A stretch of 64,000 bases of DNA, from the NCBI GenBank assembly GCA_963575745.1, contig CAUYUJ010019900.1:95995-159994 (forward strand), read 5' to 3'. The stretch comes from Prorocentrum cordatum (taxonomy: Eukaryota; Sar; Dinophyceae; Prorocentrales; Prorocentraceae). A model generated the notes under the pieces. The model saw only the letters and a list, made by a program, of their open reading frames with translations, made no database searches and was not told the origin of the DNA. Both the position numbers and the translations under genes were made by a program. Of this stretch, positions 10,988 through 20,504 are shown one piece after another; position 1 is the first letter of the stretch; each line of letters opens with the position of its first letter.

Positions 10988-11264
10988 TGTTTGACAGTCC
11001 CGAGGCCCGGGAAGGGCCCCTGGAGGCCGACAGTGCTGAGAAAACACCCCCCCGCCGCGATCGCTGCACAGAGCGAGGGGGTCTGGCTCCTGGGCCCGCG
11101 CCGCCTCCGCGGCGGGTGGGCGGCCCTCCGCTGCGCGGCGCAGCTGGCCCCTGCACTATATATGATCCAGGGTCGAGGGCCCACGGGCCCCCCCCCCCCA
11201 GATGGTATGGTCCCAGGATTCCTCGGGCACTCCCCCCCCCCAGATGGTATGGTCCCAGAGACGA

Positions 11265-11470
<206 letters not shown>

Positions 11471-11689
11471 GAGGACCCTATATTCCAGCAGGGCCCCCTC
11501 TGCGCCCCAGGGGGCGGGCGGCGCCCTGGCTTCACTCTGCGGGCCCGGCGCCCGGCTCTCCCAGCCGTGCCCCTCGCCCCGCTCTCCGCGCCCCGCTCCG
11601 CGCCCCGCCCTCGGCGCAGGTGCTGGTTTTCGGGGGAGCTCGAGTTAGAAGAAGAGCAGCTCTGGGCCATAACTGAAGGGGTCCACAAA

Positions 11690-11697
11690 CACACACA

Positions 11698-11761
<64 letters not shown>

Positions 11762-11768
11762 CACACAC

Positions 11769-11837
<69 letters not shown>
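11690..11837. repeat. (CGCA)n, (CA)n and (ACTA)n microsatellites
   Basis: ACGC units at 11698-11748, CA units to about 11770, then about 16 ACTA units to 11837. Confidence 0.95.
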
Positions 11838-11844
11838 TACACAC

Positions 11845-11915
11845 AAGTAGCAGGAAATCCGACATGTTTCCATACTTTCTGGGTTTCCGTCTTTCCCCCG
11901 ACTTCGCCATAACCG
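11845..11915 (-). repeat. Fragment of dispersed repeat R5, minus orientation
   Basis: The reverse complement contains AAACCCAGAAAGTATGGAAA and TTGTGTGTATTA, matching the 3' half of the R5 units at 13021-13280 and 13641-13897. Confidence 0.5.
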
Positions 11916-11958
11916 CAGGGCCATAACCGCAGGGGTCCACAAACACACAAATTAATAC

Positions 11959-12129
11959 TCGGGGGTGGACAGACCTCCTACCCTGACACGTCGATTAAGG
12001 AATTGGCCGTTTTCGTTTCGCGAGAGGGCGTCGTGGCCGTCACTTTTGCGGGTCCAGGTCCGTCGATTTCGGTCCCAGGCCGTTTTCACTAAGGGGAGGT
12101 CTATTAAAGGGAGGTTTGTCCACCGCCGA
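11959..12129. mobile_element. MITE family C, 171-bp copy 2
   Basis: Ends are TCGGGGGTGGACAGACCTCC and GGAGGTTTGTCCACCGCCGA. These are inverted repeats with two or three mismatches, the best-preserved ends of the family. It sits between two fragments of repeat R5, consistent with insertion into an older R5 copy. Confidence 0.8.
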
Positions 12130-12132
12130 AAT

Positions 12133-12208
12133 ATACACAAATAACAGGAATTCCAATCATTTTCCATATTTTCTGGGTTTCTGTCTTTCCCCCGACTTCG
12201 CCGCAGAT
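12133..12208 (-). repeat. Fragment of dispersed repeat R5, minus orientation
   Basis: The reverse complement contains AAACCCAGAAAATATGGAAA and TTATTTGTGTATAT, matching the 3' half of R5. It abuts the right end of the family-C MITE. Confidence 0.5.
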
Positions 12209-12221
12209 GCTGGTTTTCGGG

Positions 12222-12412
12222 GGCGGCAGAGAGGGGGGTGATGGCTGAAGGGGGGGGGATGTCATGGCGTGGGCCATGATAGTGCCCCAGATGTCATGGC
12301 GCCTCTTCTTATTTCATTGCGTCCCTGGCCTCCCCGCTGGGCCGCGCACAGGACGCCGGTCATGATTTGCACCCCCCCTCCTGGACACCCCCCGTTTGGC
12401 CGCCCCCGAGGT
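12222..12412 (+). repeat. Dispersed repeat R12, copy 1
   Basis: About 190 bases shared with 28803-28996 in the same orientation. Landmarks are GGCAGAGAGGGGGGTGATGG, ATGTCATGGCG, CGCCTCTTCTTAT and ATGATTTGCACCCCCC. Inside it, ATCATGGC and GCCATGAT-type words form a local inverted repeat. Confidence 0.65.
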
Positions 12413-12494
12413 TTGGGGGAGCTCGAGTTAGAAGAAAAAATAACTGGGCCATCACGCGCGTTTGCCCCCCAACTACCCGCCTCTTTCTTTTTGT

Positions 12495-12645
12495 AAGGCT
12501 CGGGCAGGTTTCCCTGCATGGACGGGGGGGGGCTGAACCTGAAGCATGCCGCAAACGGCTTGCGCGTGCGGAAAAGACGCAAGTCGCAAGCCGCTTGCAC
12601 GCTTGTATTCGTTTGAAGAGGGGCGAGGGGGGGGGAAACGCCATC
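12495..12645 (+). repeat. Dispersed repeat R6, copy 1
   Basis: It contains TGCATGGACGGGGGGGGGCT, then GAACCTGAAGCATGCCGCAA and an internal hairpin around GGCTTGCG / CGCAAGCC. A shorter copy lies at 35745-35822 and an inverted one at 48868-49026. Confidence 0.55.
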
Positions 12646-12660
12646 TGAAAAAAGCAGGCC

Positions 12661-12738
12661 CATTAACGTAGCGCTTCCCCCTTCAGTGCGTGCCCGGAAC
12701 TGCTGGACGCAGAGCATCCGGCACCACGCCGTTATATG
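12661..12738. mobile_element. Short inverted-repeat element, family I, copy 2
   Basis: It begins CATTAACGTAGCGCTTCCCC and shares the GTGCGTGCCCGGAACTGC core with 8094-8190. The right end is worn. Confidence 0.35.
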
Positions 12739-12789
12739 GCCGCGAGTTAGACAAGGCGCCTCTCCTGGCCCGGGGCCCACCCAAGTTTA

Positions 12790-12940
12790 CCAGCCTGGAA
12801 CATATCCCTATCCCTATGTTTGACATCACCTCACCTCGATGCCGATCTTAAGGATTCCCTCAGTTTTTGAGGGCCTATCCCTAAGATTGTCCTCGCTTTT
12901 TGCTCGCCTATCTTAGGGATAGGGATACGTTCGAGGCTGG
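12790..12940. mobile_element. Harbinger-like MITE with TTA target duplication
   Basis: The left end CCAGCCTGGAACATATCCCT, continuing ATCCCTA, is matched by the right end as its reverse complement with two mismatches over about 27 bases. Both flanks carry TTA (left AAGTTTA, right TTACAAG). A 3-bp TTA duplication is typical of PIF/Harbinger elements. Length is 151 bases. A second inner inverted pair (ATCTTAAG / CTAAGAT) suggests a hairpin. No coding capacity. Confidence 0.75.
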
Positions 12941-13020
12941 TTACAAGTCACGCAGCTGTTGGATTTCAGTTCGACCCTGGTTAGCTCGACCCGTAGCTCG
13001 GCCCAGGCCTGACCCAAGCT

Positions 13021-13280
13021 CGGCTCTATAGCTCGACTCCGGTCGGCGGAGGTGCGGCGCAGCATCGGCGCACGGAGGGAGCGAGCGGCTCCAGAAAGGC
13101 CCTCAGAACGGGAACACTCATGAGGGGGAAAAAACACACACACAGACACAATTAATCGTCGATTTCCTAGAACATGTCGGAAGATATGGGAAGTGGGGGG
13201 GAGGCAAGAACCCAGAAAATATGAGAAAATATACGGAATCATTTTATTTGTGTGTATTTATTTATGTGTCCTGGGGCCCG
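13021..13280 (+). repeat. Dispersed repeat R5, unit 1 of a spaced pair
   Basis: About 260 bases almost identical to 13641-13897. It begins CGGCTCTATAGCTCGACTCC and ends TTTATGTGTCCTGGGGCCCG. The middle holds CACACAGACACAATTAATCG and CCCAGAAAATATGAGAAAAT. Older, partial copies are at 31865-32025, 52225-52395 and, inverted, 11845-11915 and 12133-12208. Confidence 0.8.
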
Positions 13281-13640
13281 TGATCCTGCCCCACTGTGGC
13301 CAAGGCTTCCGACGGTGCGGTATTTTTCGGTCTGGGCCCCCGCCAAGAGGCGTCGCGCCCGGGGTCGGGGTGCACTGCTGCAGAGCGTGCCGGAGGGGCC
13401 TCGGAGCAGTCCGAAGTGGTGTGAGAAGGGACCGCCGGATCCCGGATACCCCCGGCGTATGAGAAGAAGAAGAAGAAGACCACAGAAACAGATTACACCG
13501 TAGAAAACCCCAATCAGTGGATGTTTTGAAAACTAAAACTGTGGATCTTGAGATCGATAGTGGAATCGATAGTGAGGACGATTGTCGGGGCGATCGTGAG
13601 ACCGAGAGTGACATCGATTCAATGAGATCGATGGTGAGAT
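13281..13640. other. Spacer between the two R5 units
   Basis: Unique sequence, with a (GAA)n run at 13460-13480 and a stretch rich in GATCGATRGTGA-like words (13545-13640). No gene seen. Confidence 0.5.
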
Positions 13641-13897
13641 CGGCTCTATAGCTCGACTCCGGTCGGCGGAGGTGCGGCGCAGCATCGGCGCACGGAGGGA
13701 GCGAGCGGCTCCAGCAAGGCCCCCAGAACGGGAACACTCATGAGGGGAAGAAAACACACAGACACAATTAATCGTCGATTTCCTAGAAAATGTCGGAAGA
13801 TGTGGGAAGTGGGGGGGGAGACAAGAACCCAGAAAATATGAGAAAATATATGGAATCATTTTATGTGTGTGTATGTATTTATGTGTCCTGGGGCCCG
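13641..13897 (+). repeat. Dispersed repeat R5, unit 2 of a spaced pair
   Basis: Direct repeat of 13021-13280 with an offset of about 620 bases and only a handful of differences, so the duplication is young compared with other R5 copies in the window. Confidence 0.8.
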
Positions 13898-13924
13898 CAA
13901 GGAAGGCCGAAGCGGAACCTGAGA

Positions 13925-14045
13925 TCCGACGTCGTGATTTTTGCACACCGTCGACCCCCAGGGGTTTGGACCCTTCCCCGGGGACCAGTTTTTCATCCCG
14001 AGTCGTTTTACGACGGCCCCGCGGCCCAGGAGGGCCCCCTGGATT
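13925..14045 (-). repeat. Dispersed repeat family D, minus orientation
   Basis: It begins GACGTCGTGATTTTTGCACA, then GTCGACCCCCAGGGGTTTGG, CCTTCCCCGGGGACCAGTTT and CATCCCGAGTCGTTTTACGA, the mirror of + copies such as 53155-53300. Confidence 0.65.
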
Positions 14046-14078
14046 CTCGACGCAGGAGGGCCGTGCAGGTGGGATTGG

Positions 14079-14438
14079 CTCGGGCATGGCCCTTCTACAG
14101 GCGGATCTTGGAAGGAAGCGGAACACGAGCCAAAACAGATGCAAGCATATTCAAAAAAGGCACGAATAGTCGCCCCCTGATTATTTAATCGCTTCGCTCA
14201 TTCCGCCGGCCCTGGAGCGCTATGTTGGGCCTCCTGGGGCCGTCTTGGGGGCCTCTTGGGGGCCTTTTGGGGGCGTCTTGGGGCTCCTTGGCGGCGTCTT
14301 GGGCTCCCCTGGGGCCTCTTGGTGGGCTCTTGGGGGCCCCTTGGGGCGGGAAGGGGGGGCAGGCACGAAGAGTCGTCCCCAGATTATTTTGGTGACCATC
14401 CTCGAACATTCCTCCTGTGCAGAGGGACACGTCCGACT
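14079..14438. mobile_element. MITE family B, about 360-bp copy
   Basis: The left end CTCGGGCATGGCCCTTCTAC continues AGGCGGATCTTGGA. The right end reads TCCTCCTGTGCAGAGGGACA, then CGTCCGAC, the inverted counterpart. The interior carries a block of the CTTGGGGGCC repeat (14220-14345). Its 3' part (GTCGTCCCCAGATTATTTTG) resembles that of the 31090-31242 copy. Confidence 0.55.
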
Positions 14439-14529
14439 CAGAGAGGGGGACCTCCGCAGCCCGTGCGGGCCCGAGGCGGGCCTCGGCTCGAGGGCCTCCC
14501 GCAGGGGACTCCGGACCCAGGGGAGGAGG

Positions 14530-16025
14530 CGCAGGAGGAGGAGGAGGAGGAGGAGGAGGAGGAGGAGGGGAGTGAGGAGGAGGGAGGAGGAGGCTAGAGC
14601 GACCCAGGATGGAGGCGAGGCCTAGGAAAACTATAGGCACAGCAGGAGTAGGTATAGGATCTTATCAGGTAGGACACTCTTAAGCAATAATAGGAGTAGG
14701 AGGAGGAGGGAGGAGCGAGGAGGACGGAGGAGGAATCAAGATGAGAGAGGGACGGGGGGAGGAGGAGCGAGGAGGAGGAGGAGGAGGAGGAGGAGGAGGA
14801 GGAGGGAGGAGGAGGAGGAGGAGGAGGAGCGAGGAGGAGGGAGGAAGGAGGAGGAAGGAGGATGAAGAGGCAGAGGAGGGAGGATGAGGAAGAGGAGGGG
14901 AACGGAAAGCAGGAGGAGGGTAGGGGGAGGAGGGAGGAGGCGAGAGAGGGAGGAGGAGGAGGAGGGAGGAGGAGGAGGAGAGGAGGAGGAGGAGGAAGGA
15001 GGGGAGAGGGAGGAGGAGCAGCGCCGCAGGAGGAGATGGAGGAGGGAGGAAGGAATGAGACGAGGAGGAGGAAGAGGGAGGAGGAGAGGAGGAGGCGGAG
15101 GACGTGAGGAGGAGAGAGGGAGGAGGAAGGAGAAGCAGGAGGTGGAGGAGGTAAGAGGAGGGAGAGGGGAGGGATGGGAGGAGGGACGGGAGGGGAGGGA
15201 GGGAGGGATATAGGGAGGGAGGGAGGGAGGGAGGGAGGGAGGGAGGGGGGAGGAGGAGGAGGAGGAGAAGGAGGGAGGAGGAGGAGGAGGCGGATCACGG
15301 CAGCAAGGAGGAGCAGAGGAGGAGGAGGAGGAGGGAAGGAGGCGGAGTCGGAGGGAGAGGAAGGAGTTGACCTCAGCTTGCCCTTGCTGGGTCCGACGGC
15401 CAGGGGGCTTCCTCCGGTCGAAGGGCCTCCCGCGGGGGGTCCCGCGGGGACGCTGGACCAGAGAGCGCCAGGCCCGCTCCGGGGCCGGCAGCCGGCGGGG
15501 GCGCGCCATGCCGCTGGAGGCCCCCGCGCGGGTGCCGCCTCGTCTCTCCAGGGGCAGGGCATGCCACGCACGGAAGCTTTCAGGAGAGGGGCGACGAGGG
15601 GAGGAGGAGGAGGAGGAGGAGGAGGAGGAGTAGTAGGAGGAGGGAGGAGGAGTGCAGGATTGGCATCTCTTCGAGGAGGAGGAGGAGGGCGGAGGAGGAG
15701 GAGGAGGGAGGAGGAGGAGGAGGAGGAGGAGGAGGGAGAGGAGGAAGGGGAGAGGGAGGAGGAAGTAGGAGGGGGGGGAGGGAGGCAGGAGGAGGAGGAG
15801 GAGGAGGAGGAGGAGGGAAGGAGAGAGAAGGAAGGTGAGGAAGCGTGAGGAGGGCGGAGGAGAGGAGGAGATGGAGGAGGGCGGAGGAGGAGGAGATGGA
15901 GGAGGAGGAGGAGGAGGAGATTGAGGAGGAGGAGGAGGAGGAGGAGGAGGAGAAGGAGGAGGACACGGACGTCGTCGTCGTCGTCCTCGTCGTCTTCGTC
16001 GTCGTCGTCGTCGTCGTCGTTCGTC
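14530..16025. repeat. Long purine-rich (GGA)n-dominated block with (GTC)n end
   Basis: 14530-15350 and 15600-15965 are GGA/GAG units broken by short G/A variants; 15965-16022 is (GTC)n. A non-repeat island at 15360-15600 has some G/C-ending codons on either strand but no recognisable protein. Confidence 0.9.
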
Positions 16026-16240
16026 GTCTGTCGTCGTTCCCAGGACCAAGATCAAGGACTTCAAGGGACGGAAAGCCACCCCGACCGCGACAACTGGCGT
16101 TTACTCAACACTAAACGGCCCTTGGCGCTTGCTAAAACATCCCTGCCATGGTCGATCTCTTCCATCGGTGCGTTTCGAAACGGCTTCGCTGGTCGGGGTA
16201 CTTCTTGTGGGGGTGGATATTCTGCGATCCAAAAATGCCA

Positions 16241-16403
16241 CGAGCACGAACTCTCGGAGGCCCGCGAGGCTTTCCTGGATCGGCGCTGCAGCCCTCTGAG
16301 GCGGCGCCTCCGGCGCCGCCCCTCGCGCACTCCGCGCGCCAGGGAGGGGGGTCCAGCGCCGATCCAGGAAATCCGCGCGGAGCCCCGACCGTTCATGTTT
16401 ATG
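16241..16403. mobile_element. Fold-back element, family E, copy 1
   Basis: Two long imperfect inverted arms meet at GGATCGGCGCTG (16279) and CAGCGCCGATCC (16354). The outer parts read AGCACGAACTCTCGG on the left and CCGACCGTTCATGTTTAT on the right. The loop is GC-rich with GGCGGCGCCTCCGGCGCC. Related copies are at 24245-24350, 25764-25899 and 42056-42215. Non-coding. Confidence 0.65.
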
Positions 16404-16569
16404 TAGGGTTTGGTTTGTGTGCACGTATCTATCGTCGCGCTCGTCCTCCTCCCATGTCTGGTGTCCTGTCGACGCGGCGGCGACCTCAGCGCAGGCGTTC
16501 CAGGTTGAACGCCGCCGGTGGCCCAGAGTCGGCCAAACATATGGAGTGAGCTGGCGATCGAGCGGCCGC

Positions 16570-16640
16570 CGGGCGTTCAAAAGGTTGAACGAACCACGCG
16601 GTGCCAGAAACCAACGCCAGGGTCGTCACGATCCTCCTCC
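16570..16640 (+). repeat. Short dispersed repeat shared with 30375-30435
   Basis: About 55 bases around GTTGAACGAACCACGCGGTG and CCAACGCCAGGGTCGTCACG are shared with 30375-30435 with a few substitutions. Extent and nature unknown. Confidence 0.5.
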
Positions 16641-17500
16641 GTCCCTTTACTTCCATACTTCTCTCCCTACATCCACACCTCCGTCATCATACTCCCATCC
16701 TCCCTCTCTCCTCACCTCATCCTATCCCCCTCCCCTCTTCCGCACCCTCCCCCCCCGCACCTGGCCCCCTGCACACTCCCTCCTCCTCCTCCGCCTCCTC
16801 CTCCTCCTCCTCCTCCTCCTCCTCCTCCTCCCTCTTCCTCTCGTCCTCCTCGCACCTCCTTCGCGCCGCGAAGGAGATCCCCGAGGGAGCCTGAGATCCT
16901 TTCCTCGCATCCTTTTTTCGCGCCGGGCGGTATGGCCTGGCTTCGGGCCCCAGGATCCTCCTCGATCGGTCCAGCCTGGGGCATGCAGCAGGAGGACAAT
17001 TACCGGGTGTAGGGTTCCCGTCGCGATCTCTCGCCAGGATGCCATGTCTTCTTCTCGCAACGCCTCAGGGGGCCCCTCGCGCCGCTGGGAAGGACGCCGC
17101 GGCCTGCGGTCTGCGGCAGCGTCCAGTCTCCGGGGCCCCTCGCCGGGCCCTAGGGCCGTCAGGGGACGGCTCGGGATGAGGGGGCGGGCGCGTGTGCGGA
17201 GGCCTCGCGAGGGTGTCCCCGTCGTGGAAGGCCACGGCGTCGGACGTCTTGACCCTTTCTCTGTGCACCGCCTTGCAGAGTGTGGCGGGCTCCTCGAGGG
17301 GTCGGTGGCTGGCAGTCCTCGTCGCCGTCCTCCTCCTCGCCCTCCCCGTCCCCCTCGGTCCTCCTCGTCGTCCTCGTCGTCCTCCTCTCCCTCCTCTTCG
17401 TCATCGTTCTCGTCCTCGTCCTGCTCCTCCTGCTTCTCCTGCTCTTGCTCCTCCTCCGCCTCCCCCTCCGCCTCCTCCTTTCTCAGGTGCAATTGCTGTT
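16640..17500 (+). repeat. Pyrimidine-rich region with (CCT)n tracts at 16790-16850 and 17320-17480
   Basis: Two CCT-rich tracts each end in an acceptor-like site: CGCGAAG near 16874, and CCTCCTTTCTCAG near 17487. Between them, 17130-17180 carries a fragment of repeat D (+). Short frames after the acceptors show no recognisable domain. Confidence 0.6.
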
Positions 17501-17801
17501 TGGTCTCACCCGCTGCAAAAAGGCCCGCGCCTTGAGGGGCCCGCTCCCCCGTCCGCGCCCTCTGTGACATGGGGGAGAGCGCCGAGAGTTGGTATACCGG
17601 TGGAAAGCCATTCTCTCGGGTGCCGTCGCGTTTTGGTCCCACCCGCTACGAAGACCAAGACTCGGCTCCTATGAGCTCGTGTCGTCACTCCTCTTTCTCC
17701 TCGCCTTCCTCCTCCTCTTTCTCCTGTTCGGCATTTGTTTTCTCCAGTCGCGTTCGGGCTCGAAGAGTGCCGCGCGCTGGGCCGCGCGCGGGGGAGGAGG
17801 C

Positions 17802-17875
<74 letters not shown>

Positions 17876-18140
17876 GTCGTGGTGGTGATGATGATGATGG
17901 TGATGATGATGATGAGGAGGAGGAGGAGGATGAGGATGAGGATGAGGATGCTGCTGCTGCTGATGATGCTGATGATGATGATGATGATGTTGATGATGAT
18001 GATAATGATGATCATGCTGATGATGATGGTGGTGGTGATGCTTATGATTATGATTATTTTCATTATTATTATTATGATGCTGCTGATGATGATGATGCTG
18101 ATGATGATGATGATGCTGATGCTGATAATGCTGATGCTGC

Positions 18141-18179
<39 letters not shown>

Positions 18180-18246
18180 GGATGATGATGATGATGATGA
18201 TTACGAGGAGGACGAGGAGGAGGAGGCGGAGGAGGAGGAGGAGGAG

Positions 18247-18294
<48 letters not shown>

Positions 18295-18646
18295 GAGGAG
18301 GAGGAAGAGGAGGAGGAGGGAGGAGGGAGGAGAAGGAGGAGGAGGAGGAGGACAACGGCGGCCTCGTCCTGATGATGCTGATGATGATGATGATGATGTT
18401 GATGATGATGATAATGATGATCATGCTGATGATGATGGTGGTGGTGATGCTTATGATTATGATTATTTTCATTATTATTATTATGATGCTGCTGATGATG
18501 ATGATGCTGATGATGATGATGATGCTGATGCTGATAATGCTGATGCTGCTGATGATGATGATGATGATGATGATGATGAGGATGATGATGATGATGATGA
18601 TTACGAGGAGGACGAGGAGGAGGAGGCGGAGGAGGAGGAGGAGGAG

Positions 18647-18694
<48 letters not shown>

Positions 18695-18771
18695 GAGGAG
18701 GAGGAAGAGGAGGAGGAGGGAGGAGGGAGGAGAAGGAGGAGGAGGAGGAGGACAACGGCGGCCTCGTCCTG
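17802..18771. repeat. Tandemly duplicated (GAT)n/(GAG)n block, period 409 bases
   Basis: After a (GAT)n run at 17806-17873, a complex unit of GATGCTGATGAT, ATAATGATGATCATGCTG, TTTTCATTATTATTATTATG and GAGGACGAGGACGAG blocks occurs twice. The word ATAATGATGATCATG starts at 18002 and 18411. The second copy lacks about 12 bases of GAT units. Poly-Asp, poly-Met and poly-His frames are artefacts. Confidence 0.9.
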
Positions 18772-18900
18772 CAGTCGGGAACAGCGCCCAAGGGCACCCG
18801 CGTGAGGAAGCCCAAGAAGAACGCGACCCGCAAGAAGAAACATGATAATCACGACATACAGGAGAAGAGTGAGAAGCAGTTTGAGGTGCCCGCCTCGACC
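18772..18900 (+). CDS. Candidate exon, Lys-rich peptide after the GAG repeat
   Basis: The frame reads GTRVRKPKKNATRKKKHDNH, followed by an acidic-basic tail with EKSEKQFEVPAS. Lys is mostly AAG, as expected for a dinoflagellate exon. A possible donor follows (ACC then GTAGGT at 18901). The upstream GAG repeat is open in a Glu frame that enters this peptide, so an acidic run may be part of the protein. No family recognised. The basic cluster would suit a nuclear or nucleic-acid-binding protein, but that is a guess. Confidence 0.3.
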
Positions 18901-19234
18901 GTAGGTTCATCGTCTCCTGCCGTGAATCCGCTTTCTTATATACGTTTGTCTGGCACGTGTGAGCTCGGGACAGAGTTTTGCTTTTATCTCGACGGCTACT
19001 TCGTCAGCCTCTGCTTATGGTGCACGTCGCACGGCTCGCGATCTGTCCTGGAGCTCTCCCGAGTTGTTCGCCAAGCTGCAGTCGCTAGGCCATGTGCACC
19101 CTGACTGAATCGGTTACCTCATGCAGGAGAGGGGTCATGCATGCGGTCTTGGACTTCATCTTAGATTACCAGGTGAGCTTCGCAGAGCTTGGTGGGAGTG
19201 TCCAGGTCTGCACCAATGATCCCGACGGCTTCTA

Positions 19235-19410
19235 CAGTGGGGGGCCATGCCAAGGAATACCCTGCTTGCCTCCAGAGTGCCCTGATGTTCTTGGGTTTCG
19301 ATGGTTTTGCTATGGAAAGCGTGACGTGCCCACACCATAAATCAATAGACGTCCTGGGGTCTCAAGGTTGGGTTTCTTGTGGAAGGTTTCTTGTGGACTG
19401 GCCTCCACTG
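19235..19410. mobile_element. Tc1/mariner-like MITE family A, copy 1
   Basis: It begins CAGTGGGGGGCCATGCCAAG and ends GGACTGGCCTCCACTG. The outer 11-12 bases are inverted repeats (CAGTGGAGGCC consensus). It is flanked on both sides by TA (19233-19234 and 19411-19412). A CAGT terminus with a TA duplication is the Tc1/mariner signature. Length is 176 bases, with no transposase. Other copies: 26181-26396 and 44921-45100. Confidence 0.75.
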
Positions 19411-19429
19411 TAGCCCTTTTCGGCTCAAG
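19411..19429 (+). other. Possible decayed spliced-leader (DinoSL) relic
   Basis: TAGCCCTTTTCGGCTCAAG matches the 3' 18 bases of the conserved dinoflagellate spliced leader with one substitution and one inserted C. It begins exactly at the TA after the family-A MITE. Such relics arise when trans-spliced mRNA is copied back into the genome. The upstream part of the leader is not present on the other side of the MITE. Confidence 0.25.
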
Positions 19430-19535
19430 CTTCCTCCATTCCGCCTGGCCCTCTGCGCCAATCTGCCAGCCAGCCGCCGTTCCGCTTTGCAGTCCTCTCG
19501 GTTGCCGTCCGCAGCAACAAAAATCCTCCTCCTTC

Positions 19536-19592
19536 TGCTTCCCCTCCTCCTCCTCCTCCTCCTCCTCCTCCTCCTCCTCCTCCTCCTCCTTC
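19536..19592 (+). repeat. (CCT)n microsatellite
   Basis: About 18 CTC/CCT units inside a wider pyrimidine-rich stretch (19500-19660). No clear exon follows it directly. Confidence 0.9.
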
Positions 19593-19992
19593 TCCGCTTC
19601 ATCACCGTTCTCGTCTCGACCTCCCCGTTCTCCTCGTCATCCTCCTTGCCCTCCCGATCCACACGTCGCCGTGCATCACGGTGCAGCCTCGGGAGCCAGA
19701 CATAATTCTTCCTGTCTGTTCATGTGCTGAGCGCAAGTTTTACGCGGACTCGACGCGGACAGCGCTGCAAGCAGGCGAGGTCCCCCGAAGACGTCTTTCA
19801 AGAAGATCCCTTGTCCAGCTGATTGGACACTCTGAACCTTGTCCTTGGGCCTCCAGGGGCCTCTCCGGAGACTTCTGGGAGACCTCCGGCGACCTCTTCG
19901 CCATCGCCCAGCTGCCCCTCCCTCAGCACACAGGAGCGACTGGTGCAATCAACAAACCCTTCCTCCCCCCCCTCCTCCGCCCCGCCCCCGAG

Positions 19993-20030
19993 GCCGTGAT
20001 GGTGTGCATTGACAATTCGGACTACACGAG
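19993..20030 (+). CDS. PSMD4: 26S proteasome ubiquitin receptor RPN10/PSMD4, N-terminal exon
   Basis: The frame reads AVMVCIDNSDYTR. RPN10 proteins start with Val-Leu-Glu, then a near-invariant Met-Val-Cys-Val-Asp-Asn-Ser-Glu-(Tyr/Trp)-Met-Arg, the first strand of the VWA domain carrying its DxS motif. The Asp and Ser are present here. RPN10 sits in the 19S base-lid interface and binds ubiquitin chains through C-terminal UIM helices. A good acceptor precedes the exon: a C/T-rich run from 19965 ending CCCGAG at 19992. The initiator Met would be in an earlier exon that I cannot place. The 3' limit is uncertain, because the conserved Asn-Gly-Asp that should follow is absent and the sequence turns into Gly codons after 20030. 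Later exons of the same gene lie 3.7-5.4 kb downstream. Confidence 0.65.
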
Positions 20031-20154
20031 GAGCTCGGGCGGGGAGGGGGGGTCGGGGGCCGTCCCAGGCCCCAAGCGTCGCGAGGAGAGCCACCGCTGT
20101 TTTTACGTTTCGTCGTCTTTGTGTTCTCCCGAGGCTCGGGCCTCCAGTGCGGCC

Positions 20155-20345
20155 AATATTCATGTCCATATCCAGTGCCTCTTGGACTTTTTTTGGAAGC
20201 GGCGCCACAAGGCCGAGGCGCACTGGATATGGATAAACATCGAGCCTCTGGGGGCAAATTTATCCATATCCAGTGCGCCTCGGATTTCTTGGGAAGGGAG
20301 CCCGAAACTCCATACTGCAGTGGATATATACATAAGTATTGCCCG
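20155..20345. repeat. Cluster of CCATATCCAGTGC inverted repeats
   Basis: Four arms alternate in orientation: CATATCCAGTGCCTC (20166), GCACTGGATATGGATAAA (20220), TATCCATATCCAGTGCGCC (20262) and a worn GCAGTGGATATATACATA (20318). Adjacent arms can pair as hairpins. A related arm with the same neighbour GAGCCTCTGGGGGC is at 30942-30980. Confidence 0.65.
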
Positions 20346-20504
20346 CATCCAGCGCTTCGGTTGCTCGTCTACTCTGTAAGGCCCCCGCGCTCGCGCAAGC
20401 GGGCCCGCGACGACGCGAAGCCGGTCTCGGGTGCTGGCGGGGCGGGGAAGGGGGGCCAGGCCCCCTCGCGTCGTGGGGCAACAGCGGCGGGTCTGTTGTT
20501 GGCT

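Noticed and set aside
12820-12855. 5S rRNA-like words (CACCTCGATGCCGATCTT)
   Set aside because: Only a short chance resemblance; the stretch is the interior of a MITE and no 120-base 5S structure fits.
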